Below, piece by piece: positions 57,359-64,000 of a stretch of 64,000 nt of DNA; positions within the stretch are counted from its first letter, which is position 1, and each line of letters starts with the position of its first letter. The stretch comes from CAG-217 sp963642245. Its GTDB lineage: Bacteria; Bacillota; Clostridia; Oscillospirales; Acutalibacteraceae. The stretch is from NCBI GenBank assembly GCA_963642245.1, contig CAVIFY010000008.1:1-64000 (forward strand), written 5' to 3'. The notes under the pieces are model-generated. The model was not told the DNA's origin. It was given only the letters and a program-made list of their open reading frames with translations, and searched no databases. A program made the position numbers and the translations under genes.

Positions 57359-58093
57359 ATGGGAAGCTATGCGCATTTGATGGATATTACGGCAGTGTCC
57401 GGCTTTTCCATTCGGCTGGCGCTGGCCATTATTCTGGGCTTTTTTGTGGGCCTGGAGCGGCAGTGGACCAAGCACCAGGCGGGTATTCTTACCAATGTGA
57501 TCGTGTGCGTGGGGGCGTATGCCTACACGGCGTTTTCCTTTGTGATCAACCAGGGCGACACGGACCTGACCCGTGTGGCCGCCCAGGTGGTCAGCGGCGT
57601 GGGTTTTCTGGGCGCCGGTCTGATCTTGCGGGACGGCACCAACATTCGGGGCCTGTCCACCGCCGCCACCATTTGGACCACGGCGGCCATCGGCATTCTG
57701 TGCACCCTGCCAAAGGTGCTGTACGCGGTGATCGTGGCAGCGGCTGTGGTGGTGCTGCACCTGGTGCTCCACCCGCTGAGCAACAAGATCAACAAGCTGC
57801 GCAGCTATGATAAAGAAAAGCGGGCCAAGGACGAATGTACATACAAGATCTCCGTAACTTGTATGGAGAATTATGAGGTGGACATTCGCGCCCACTTAAT
57901 GAGCGCCTTAAAGGACGCCCGGGATATTATTTTGCACAATTTGGAGTCCTCGGATACGGACGACGGCAATACCAAGATCCGGGCTTATGTGTCCGCCGCC
58001 AAGAAGAACGACGAGGCCATTGAGAATGTGCTCAACCGCATTGGCAAGGACGAGGGCATTCTCCGTGCCGGGTGGAACATCATCAACGAATGA
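57359..58093 (+). CDS. MgtC/SapB-family membrane protein
   Basis: This 244-residue protein has about five hydrophobic helices and the MgtC signature LALAIILGFFVGLERQW, then GFLGAGLILRDGTNIRGLSTAATIW. The C-terminal domain (about 155-244) is a cytosolic ACT-like region. In pathogens MgtC helps survival in low magnesium; here the role is unknown. GGAGG of its SD lies in the end of prfB, so the two are co-transcribed. Confidence 0.9.
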   Translation: MGSYAHLMDITAVSGFSIRLALAIILGFFVGLERQWTKHQAGILTNVIVCVGAYAYTAFSFVINQGDTDLTRVAAQVVSGVGFLGAGLILRDGTNIRGLSTAATIWTTAAIGILCTLPKVLYAVIVAAAVVVLHLVLHPLSNKINKLRSYDKEKRAKDECTYKISVTCMENYEVDIRAHLMSALKDARDIILHNLESSDTDDGNTKIRAYVSAAKKNDEAIENVLNRIGKDEGILRAGWNIINE

Positions 58094-58152
58094 TTTGCAG
58101 TTTTTGCAAGCACGGCCAATTTTCGCTAATCAAAATTTAACAGGTAAATTCG

Positions 58153-58195
58153 CTCCCTTTTCAGCACAACCTATTGCTGAAAGGGGAGTTTTTTT
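58153..58195 (+). terminator. Terminator that abuts the pdaA start codon
   Basis: CTCCCTTTTCAGCA (58153-58166) pairs with TGCTGAAAGGGGAG (58175-58188), one G-T mismatch, followed by seven T's directly before the ATG at 58196. The GGGGAG of the pdaA SD is in the right arm, so the hairpin can both end the upstream transcript and hide the SD. Confidence 0.75.
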
Positions 58196-59059
58196 ATGCT
58201 CAAAAAATGCAGCAGTCTGCTGCTGGCTCTGGCGCTGATCACCGCGCTGTTTACCGGCTGCCGGGGCAATGCAAAGAATGAGAACCAAACCGGCGACCCG
58301 GGCACCAGTACCACCTCTGCCACCACCGCCACCAAGACGGCGGACACCACCGTGCGCCCCACCAATGTGGGCAGTCGCAGTTACAGCAAGGAAAAGGTGG
58401 TGTGGGGGCCGGGCAACATTACCGACCACGCCAGACCCCAGGAGCCGGAGCGGCTGCAAAAGCAGTTTGGCGCGCTGGGCGCCCGCTTTTTGCTGGATAA
58501 TAAAAAGCAGCTGTGCCTAACTTTTGACGAGGGGTACGAGAACGGCTACACCGGTAAGATCTTGGACACGCTAAAGGAAAAGCAGGTCAAGGCCGTATTC
58601 TTTGTGACCTATGACTTTGCCAGCCAAAATCCGGAGTTGATCAAGCGGATGATCGCCGAGGGCCATGTGGTGGGCAACCACACTTATCGCCACCTGACTA
58701 TGGACGAGGTGACCCGGGCGGCAGCCACGGAGGAGATCACCGTGCTGCACCAGTATATGGAGAAGAATTATCAGTATAAGATGACCTACTTCCGCTTTCC
58801 CAAGGGGGAGTTTAGCGAGGACACGCTGGCGCTGGCCCAGGAGCTGGGGTACAAGAGTATCTTTTGGAGCTTTGCCTATGCGGACTGGGACACCCAAAAT
58901 GTGGCGGAACCGGCCACCGCGCTGCAAAAGGTGACCGAGAGCACCCACCCGGGGGCCATCTTCCTGCTCCACGCCGTCAGCCCCACCAATGCGGAGATCT
59001 TAGGCCCGGCCATTGACAGTATCCGCAGCCAGGGCTACACCTTCACCACAGCGTTATAG
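58196..59059 (+). CDS. pdaA: PdaA-like polysaccharide (muramic acid) deacetylase, lipoprotein
   Basis: This 287-residue protein has a lipoprotein signal with LFTGC (Cys22) and a Thr/Ser-rich linker. The NodB deacetylase domain has CLTFDEGYENGY (Asp111, Glu112), NHTYRH (His162, His166), and FRFPKGEFS. The TFDEGYENG motif is specific to PdaA, which makes the muramic-delta-lactam of spore cortex. Its start is directly after the T-run of a hairpin. It fits with spoVT and the SASP gene as sporulation genes. Confidence 0.92.
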   Translation: MLKKCSSLLLALALITALFTGCRGNAKNENQTGDPGTSTTSATTATKTADTTVRPTNVGSRSYSKEKVVWGPGNITDHARPQEPERLQKQFGALGARFLLDNKKQLCLTFDEGYENGYTGKILDTLKEKQVKAVFFVTYDFASQNPELIKRMIAEGHVVGNHTYRHLTMDEVTRAAATEEITVLHQYMEKNYQYKMTYFRFPKGEFSEDTLALAQELGYKSIFWSFAYADWDTQNVAEPATALQKVTESTHPGAIFLLHAVSPTNAEILGPAIDSIRSQGYTFTTAL

Positions 59060-59060
59060 T

Positions 59061-59100
59061 AAAAAAGCAGACAGCGATCTCGGTCACTGTCTGCTTTTTT
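59061..59100. terminator. Bidirectional terminator between pdaA and recG
   Basis: AAAAAAGCAGACAG (59061-59074) pairs perfectly with CTGTCTGCTTTTTT (59087-59100). It overlaps the recG stop by two bases. Confidence 0.92.
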
Positions 59101-61123
59101 ATGTGGTGCTGCGGCGGAACAGGTCTTCCGTTTCCGTCAGCAGGGGTTGATTTTCCGGCTTGTCCAGGTTGGGGTCATGGGCCAAAATGGCGTCAGCACA
59201 GTCCCGGCACAGGCGCAGGGTGTCCATATCCTCCACCATATCCGCCAGCCGCAGTTCCGGCAGGCCGTGCTGCCGCTTGCCAAAGAAGTCGCCGGGGCCG
59301 CGCAGCCGCAGGTCCTCATCGGCGATCTTAAAGCCGTCGCTGTATTTTTTCATAGTCAGCAGTCGCTGGCGAGCGGTATCGCCCTTGGCGTCGCTGACCA
59401 GTATGCAGTAGCTTTTGGCGCTGCCGCGGCCAATGCGCCCCCGCAGCTGGTGCAGCTGGGACAGGCCGAATCGCTCGGCGTTCTCCACGATCATCACCGT
59501 GGCGTTGGGCACATCTACGCCCACTTCCACCACCGTGGTGGCTACCAGCACCTGCACATCGCCCCGGGCAAAGGCCTGCATGACCGCGTCCTTTTGCTTG
59601 GGGGTCATTTTGCCGTGGAGCAGCCCTAAGTTGTAGCCGTACAGCTCCGTTTCGCTTAGCTGGGCGGCATAGGCAGTGGCGGCTTTCATCTCGCTTTCTC
59701 CCTCGTCCACCAGGGGGCAGACGATATAGCCCTGCTCGCCCCGGTCCAGCGCCGCACGGAGAAAGCGAAAGATCCGGGCGTGGTAGGCAGAGGTGACCAC
59801 ATCGGTGCGGATCTCCTGCCGCCCGGGGGGCAGCTCGTCCAGCACGGATATGTCCAGATCGCCGTAGATCATCATAGCCAGGGTGCGGGGAATAGGCGTG
59901 GCGCTCATGACCAGGGTGTGCACTTCCCGGCCTTTCATCGCCAGGTCCGCTCGCTGCTGCACCCCAAAGCGGTGCTGCTCGTCGGTGATCACCAGCCCCA
60001 GGTTGGCGAATTCCACATCATTTTGGATCAGCGCGTGGGTGCCCACCGCAATGTGTATGTTGCCATCCATCAGATCGGCCTTGATCTGCCGCTTTTCCTT
60101 GGCGGTGCAGGCGCCGGTGAGCAGGCACAGGCGAATGTCCGTGCCGGCAAAGAATTTTTGCAGTGTGGCGTAGTGCTGGGTGGCCAGAATTTCCGTAGGC
60201 GCCATCAGGGCGCACTGGTAGCCGTTTTGCACCATGGTGTCCAGCAGAGCGGCAGCCACGGCGGTTTTGCCGCTGCCCACATCCCCTTGCAGCAGCCGGT
60301 TCATAGGATAGCCGCTTTGCAGGTCGGCAATGCACTGGGCCACTGCCCGGCTCTGGGCGCCGGTAAGGGTAAAGGGCAGCCGGGCCGCAAAGGCGGCGGT
60401 GCAGTCCCTTTCAATGATCCGGGTGGTGGGGGTGCGCTTGTGCCCCTTGAGTTTTTTCAGCCCGATGGTCAGGGTCAGCAGTTCTTCAAAGATCAGCCGG
60501 TGCCGGGCCGCTTCCAGCGCTTTCGCATTTGGCGGAAAGTGAATGTGGCGCACGGCGGTGTCCAGGTCTTCCAGACCGTATTTTGCCCGCAGGGCGGGGG
60601 ACAGGGTGTCCGGCAGCGGCTCCATGTGCGCCAGGGCGTAGTCCACCGCCTTGGCGATCAGGTTGGCGTTCAGGCTGCCGGTTTGGGTGTAAATCGGGTG
60701 GATCCGCCGGGCGGTGAGCGGCTCGATCTTGGGCGCGCTCATCTGCACAGTGGTAAGATTGCGCTCCACCTTGCCCAGCAGCAGGTAGTCCTGGTACATA
60801 CGCAGCTTTTCTGCCAGGAATTTGGTGTTAAACAGGGTCACATGGATCAGGGTTTCCCCATCGGTAAAATCCGCTTTGTAGAGGGTCATGCCCTTGCGGA
60901 TCAGGTGGGTGCGCATGGGGGTCACCATGGTGGCCTGCACGCATACCGGTGTGCCCTCCGGCGCCCGGGCGGCAGGGGTGGTCACGCTCCAGTCCTCATA
61001 GGTGCGGGGATAGTAGCGCACCAGGTCCCCCACGACAAATATGCCCAGCTTATGAAAAAGCCGGGCTCTTTTGTCGCCAACACCTTTCAGGTATTGAATA
61101 TCGCGTTCTAAAAACTGGTCCAT
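59099..61123 (-). CDS. recG: ATP-dependent DNA helicase RecG
   Basis: This 674-residue protein remodels stalled replication forks and Holliday junctions. It has an OB-fold wedge domain (about 60-160), then two RecA-like helicase domains with Walker A GDVGSGKTAVA, DEQH box (ITDEQHRFGV), MSATPIPRTLA and the C-terminal QLRGRIGRG. The ATG at 61123 comes one base after the stop of the YloV gene; a TTG at 61132 is possible. Translational coupling is likely. Confidence 0.97.
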   Translation of the reverse strand: MDQFLERDIQYLKGVGDKRARLFHKLGIFVVGDLVRYYPRTYEDWSVTTPAARAPEGTPVCVQATMVTPMRTHLIRKGMTLYKADFTDGETLIHVTLFNTKFLAEKLRMYQDYLLLGKVERNLTTVQMSAPKIEPLTARRIHPIYTQTGSLNANLIAKAVDYALAHMEPLPDTLSPALRAKYGLEDLDTAVRHIHFPPNAKALEAARHRLIFEELLTLTIGLKKLKGHKRTPTTRIIERDCTAAFAARLPFTLTGAQSRAVAQCIADLQSGYPMNRLLQGDVGSGKTAVAAALLDTMVQNGYQCALMAPTEILATQHYATLQKFFAGTDIRLCLLTGACTAKEKRQIKADLMDGNIHIAVGTHALIQNDVEFANLGLVITDEQHRFGVQQRADLAMKGREVHTLVMSATPIPRTLAMMIYGDLDISVLDELPPGRQEIRTDVVTSAYHARIFRFLRAALDRGEQGYIVCPLVDEGESEMKAATAYAAQLSETELYGYNLGLLHGKMTPKQKDAVMQAFARGDVQVLVATTVVEVGVDVPNATVMIVENAERFGLSQLHQLRGRIGRGSAKSYCILVSDAKGDTARQRLLTMKKYSDGFKIADEDLRLRGPGDFFGKRQHGLPELRLADMVEDMDTLRLCRDCADAILAHDPNLDKPENQPLLTETEDLFRRSTT

Positions 61124-61124
61124 A

Positions 61125-62789
61125 TCACTCAACAGAAAGCAGGAAGTAGTAGATGGGCTGGCCGCCGTCTACAATGCTGATCTCCATATCGCTGCCGTAT
61201 TTTTCGCTTAGGCGGTTTTCCAGTTCCTGGGCCTGTTCCTCGGTGGCGTCTGCACCGTAGATCAGGGTCACCAGGGCGTGCTCGCCCCGCTTAAACAGCT
61301 TGTCAACGGTCTTAAAGGCAATGTCCACAATGTCGTCGCCCAGGAATTTGATCTTGCTGCCGCACATACCCATAATTTCGCCCTGCTTAATGGGACGGCC
61401 GTCCAGCTCGCTGTCTCGGGCGGCAAAGGTGACAGAGCCGGTCTCCACATGGGCGGCGGCGTCCATCATGGCCATTTGGTTGTCGTCGGCAGACTGGGTC
61501 TCGTCAAACACCAGCATGGCGCTGATCCCCTGGGGAATGGTCTTGGTTTGCAGCACCCGCACCTGGCGGTCCTTGGCCAGGGGAATGGCCTGCTCGGCAG
61601 CCATAATAATGTTTTTATTATTAGGCAGCACAAATACCGTCTTGGCGGGGGTGGCCATAATGGCGTTCAAAATATCGTCGGTGGACGGGTTCATGGTCTG
61701 CCCGCCGCTGACCACCGTGTCGGCGCCAATATCGGTAAACAGCTCCTTTAGCCCATCACCGGCGCACACGGCCACAAAGCCGTAGTCGTTCTCCGGCTGC
61801 ACCACGGTGGGCCGGGGCACAGTGTCGCCCTGCTTTACGCCCTCCTCCGCATTGCGGTGCTGGTAGCGCATATTGTCGATCTTAATATTGATTAGCTGGC
61901 CGTACTTCAGCGCAGCCTGGATCACATCGCCGGGGCAGTTGGAGTGCACATGCACCTTGATAATATCGCTGTCGTCCACCACCACAACGCAGTCGCCGAT
62001 GGACTCCAGGTACGCTCGCAGCCGCAGCGGATCCTGCTGGGGTGCGTGGCGGTCTTTCTCGATCAAAAATTCCGAGCAGTAGCCGAATTCAATATCGCCG
62101 GAGGCGGCGGCCACGGTGCTCTTGTCCGGGGTCTGTACCGGGGTGACGGCGCTGCCTGCAATGGGCTGCACCACGGTGCCTTTCCCAAACACGGCGCCCA
62201 TACCTTGGAAGATCAGTACCAGACCCTGCCCGCCGGCGTCCACCACACCGGCCTTTTTCAGTACCGGCAGCTGCTCCGGGGTTTTTGCCAGGGCGTCCTC
62301 TGCGGCGGCCATGGCTGCGCAGCACACGGTCCAGGCGTCGTTATTGGAGGCGGCTGTTTGCTCCGCCGCTTCCGCCGCCTTGCGGATCACTGTCAGAATG
62401 GTGCCCTCCGTGGGCTTCATCACCGCTTTATAGGCTGCGTCTACCCCCTTTCGAAAGGCAGCGGCCACAGCGGTGCCGTCCGCTTCTTCCATACCCCGCA
62501 GGGCCTTGGAAAAGCCGCGGAAGATCAGCGAAAGGATCACGCCGGAGTTGCCCCGGGCGCCCCGCAGCAGGGCAGAGGCGCAGCGGGCGGAGGCTTCCTC
62601 CACCGTGCAGTCCTCCGGCAGCACCGCCATCTCCTTGGCGGCAGCGCCGATGGTCATACTCATATTGGTGCCGGTGTCGCCGTCCGGCACCGGAAAGATG
62701 TTCAGCGCGTCTACGGCCTGGCGGTTGTTGGCAATGTTGTTTGAGCCGGAGATCACTCCGTCCCGGAACATAAGTCCTGTTATCATCAT
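61125..62789 (-). CDS. yloV: DAK2-domain protein YloV (fatty acid kinase-like)
   Basis: About 554 residues. The N-terminal DAK2 domain has IFPVPDGDTGTNMSMTI, the kinase's metal/nucleotide site, and GARGNSGVILSLI and DAGGQGLV. The C-terminal part matches the FakA/YloV family, which phosphorylates fatty acids with FakB. The start at 62789 has GGAG eight bases upstream; an in-frame ATG at 62804 does not. The yloU-yloV-recG order is common in Firmicutes. Confidence 0.93.
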   Translation of the reverse strand: MMITGLMFRDGVISGSNNIANNRQAVDALNIFPVPDGDTGTNMSMTIGAAAKEMAVLPEDCTVEEASARCASALLRGARGNSGVILSLIFRGFSKALRGMEEADGTAVAAAFRKGVDAAYKAVMKPTEGTILTVIRKAAEAAEQTAASNNDAWTVCCAAMAAAEDALAKTPEQLPVLKKAGVVDAGGQGLVLIFQGMGAVFGKGTVVQPIAGSAVTPVQTPDKSTVAAASGDIEFGYCSEFLIEKDRHAPQQDPLRLRAYLESIGDCVVVVDDSDIIKVHVHSNCPGDVIQAALKYGQLINIKIDNMRYQHRNAEEGVKQGDTVPRPTVVQPENDYGFVAVCAGDGLKELFTDIGADTVVSGGQTMNPSTDDILNAIMATPAKTVFVLPNNKNIIMAAEQAIPLAKDRQVRVLQTKTIPQGISAMLVFDETQSADDNQMAMMDAAAHVETGSVTFAARDSELDGRPIKQGEIMGMCGSKIKFLGDDIVDIAFKTVDKLFKRGEHALVTLIYGADATEEQAQELENRLSEKYGSDMEISIVDGGQPIYYFLLSVE

Positions 62790-62811
62790 GTGATGTTCTC
62801 CCATTCTATGG

Positions 62812-63168
62812 TTAGTTCAGTGCGTCCACATACACATTGACGGTGTTGACCTTCAGGTCCGTGGCCTCCTCCACCGTGTAGCGCACCTTGTTGATAATGC
62901 TCTCCACAATGGCAGTGATGTTGACGCCGTAAGAGACGGAGATGTGCAGCTCGATCTGCAACTGACCGTCCACGCTCTTAACGGACACGCCCTGGTTGAA
63001 TTTTTCGCCGGTGGCCTTGCTCTTGATGGCGCTGACGATGGACTCGTAGGCGCTGCCGTTGACCATACCGGTCACGCCAAAGCAGGACTGGGCGGCCCGC
63101 CCCACAAGGGTGGCGAAATAGGCGTTGGTGATCTCAATGTATCCGCTGGGATTTTCAAATTTAATCAT
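62812..63168 (-). CDS. yloU: Asp23/Gls24 family envelope stress protein (YloU)
   Basis: This 118-residue protein has ITNAYFATLVGRAAQSCFGVTGM at the start, which includes GYIEITNAYFATLVG, and GVNITAIVESIINKVRYTVEEAT, patterns of Asp23. GGAGG lies eight bases before the ATG at 63168. It lies 22 bases from yloV, with which it is usually co-transcribed. Only about 40 bases separate it from the gene upstream, so its promoter may be absent or within the upstream gene. Confidence 0.92.
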   Translation of the reverse strand: MIKFENPSGYIEITNAYFATLVGRAAQSCFGVTGMVNGSAYESIVSAIKSKATGEKFNQGVSVKSVDGQLQIELHISVSYGVNITAIVESIINKVRYTVEEATDLKVNTVNVYVDALN

Positions 63169-63193
63169 CAATATATCCTCCGTGATTTATTGC

Positions 63194-63209
63194 AAACGCC
63201 GGGGCGTTT
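63194..63209 (-). terminator. Short hairpin after the solute-binding protein gene
   Basis: AAACGC (63194-63199) and GCGTTT (63204-63209) pair with a CGGG loop. Read on the minus strand it is followed by GCAATAAAT, a weak terminator. Confidence 0.4.
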
Positions 63210-64000
63210 TTATCCAAAATACCAGTCTTCTATATTGGCAAAGAAGTTGCCGTACTGCCCCTGAATATCGCCGCGCAGGGACTTGGAGTAGCAGATCATA
63301 CCCTTGCGGTACACCAGGGGGGCAAAGGGCATTTCCTCGCTGAACGAGAGCATAAATTTGCCCAGCTCCGTCTTGCCGGCGGTGTAGTCCCGGTACAGGG
63401 CGGCGGTGCTGCCCTTGTCCTGGCTGATGCCATAGTGGGCGGCGCCGTCGGTGCTGAAGAAGGGGTAAAGGCACATATCGTTTTGCAGCTTGACCTCGCC
63501 GATATAGAGATCGTAGTTCAGGTTCTTGACCCGCGCCTTGTAGTCGCTGAATTTGCTCACTTGCAGCTGCACGGTAAAGCCCACGGCCTCCAGTGCCGTC
63601 TTGATCTGATTGGCGGCGGCCAGCCGGTTGTCGTTCTTGTTGACCAGCAGGGTGATCTTTAAGGCGCTGTCGCTGACTTTGGACAGGGCGATCTGTTGCT
63701 TGGCGGCTGCCGCGTCCGCCCCCTCTGCAAACAGGCGGGTGCTGCCGGCCAGTCCAAAGGCCGGGTTATACACGCTGCGGGCAGCGGTGGCATAACCGGC
63801 GTAGGCACTCTTAGCCAGAGCGCTGCGGTCCACTGCCAGGCTCACCGCCTTGCGCAGATGGGCGTTTGCAAAGGCGCCGGAGCGGTTGTTAAAGCCGATA
63901 TATACCAGGTTGTTTTGGTTGATCTGCTTTTTGGTGGCGGTCATGCGCTTGGCGCTGTTCTCGGACAGATCCCGATAGGCGTAGGTGATGTTGCCGATGT
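63210..64000 (-). CDS. Family 5 extracellular solute-binding protein (oligopeptide-type), 5'-truncated
   Basis: The frame is open to the window end, so this is the C-terminal 263 residues. It has VYIGFNNRSGAFANAHLRKAVSLAVDRSALA, cited as VYIGFNNRSGAFANAHLRKA and VSLAVDRSALA, which is the SBP_bac_5 signature (x-N-x-x-x-PF-x-N-x-x-V-R-x-A-hxxAxxR), and AAANQIKTALEAVGFTVQLQV. This is the family of peptide, nickel and oligopeptide lipoproteins of ABC importers. The N-terminal lipobox and the permease genes are outside the window. Confidence 0.9.
   Translation of the reverse strand, partial: IGNITYAYRDLSENSAKRMTATKKQINQNNLVYIGFNNRSGAFANAHLRKAVSLAVDRSALAKSAYAGYATAARSVYNPAFGLAGSTRLFAEGADAAAAKQQIALSKVSDSALKITLLVNKNDNRLAAANQIKTALEAVGFTVQLQVSKFSDYKARVKNLNYDLYIGEVKLQNDMCLYPFFSTDGAAHYGISQDKGSTAALYRDYTAGKTELGKFMLSFSEEMPFAPLVYRKGMICYSKSLRGDIQGQYGNFFANIEDWYFG

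Noticed and set aside
1..64000. CRISPR arrays, tRNAs, rRNAs, insertion sequences or prophage
   Set aside because: No spaced direct repeats, no cloverleaf or rRNA-like stretches, and no transposase, integrase or phage structural motifs were seen on either strand.

Overview
The window looks like a GC-rich chromosomal segment from an endospore-forming, Gram-positive Clostridia-type Firmicute, probably a gut lineage. This rests on spoVT, an alpha/beta-type small acid-soluble spore protein, a PdaA-like spore-cortex deacetylase, a T-box leader on thrS, ribonuclease Y, a YloU/YloV/RecG group, ECF transporters and polyglycerol-phosphate enzymes. Vegetative promoters are sigma-A-like (TTGACA / TATAAT, 16-18 bp spacers). 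I see no rRNA, tRNA, IS element, prophage or CRISPR array. Names come from reading protein motifs, not from database searches.

Layout. 1-2.1 kb: 3' end of rlmH, a YczE-type membrane protein and spoVT. 2.3-14.4 kb: a teichoic-acid-like locus with four minus- or plus-strand CDP-glycerol glycerophosphotransferase proteins plus a GT2 fusion (six transferase domains in five proteins) and a glycerol-3-phosphate cytidylyltransferase (tagD). 14.5-17.5 kb: a PHP-domain protein and an NfnAB/GltA-type flavin-iron-sulfur oxidoreductase pair. 17.5-33.1 kb: one minus-strand exopolysaccharide/capsule operon of 14 genes read from a promoter near 33.15 kb: chain-length regulator, BY-kinase with a tyrosine-rich tail, initiating sugar transferase, glycosyltransferases, acyltransferase, radical SAM protein, pyruvyl transferase with Fe-S partner, Wzy-like polymerase and Wzx-like flippase. 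33.3-41.6 kb: housekeeping genes (Dabb protein, rny, T-box-thrS, prmA, yhaM) and a PASTA pseudokinase.

41.7-51.4 kb is the most unusual part. A seven-gene minus-strand operon (NEAT-like surface protein, MptD-type ECF S component, EcfT, fused EcfA, two ABC exporter half-transporters, YgbA_NO protein) diverges from a plus-strand cassette (ATC-hydrolase family - LCM-type methyltransferase - second ATC-hydrolase family). Three palindromes of the form GTTAG-N6-CTAAC lie in the shared intergenic region, two downstream of one promoter and one downstream of the other. This suggests one regulon, possibly for uptake and processing of iron, heme or a thiazoline-containing metallophore (inference).

51.5-64 kb: SASP, then a tadA-CPBP-unknown-galU-RING/DUF2628 operon on the minus strand, prfB (without the usual programmed frameshift), an MgtC-family protein, pdaA, and the minus-strand recG-yloV-yloU group downstream of a truncated oligopeptide-binding protein gene.
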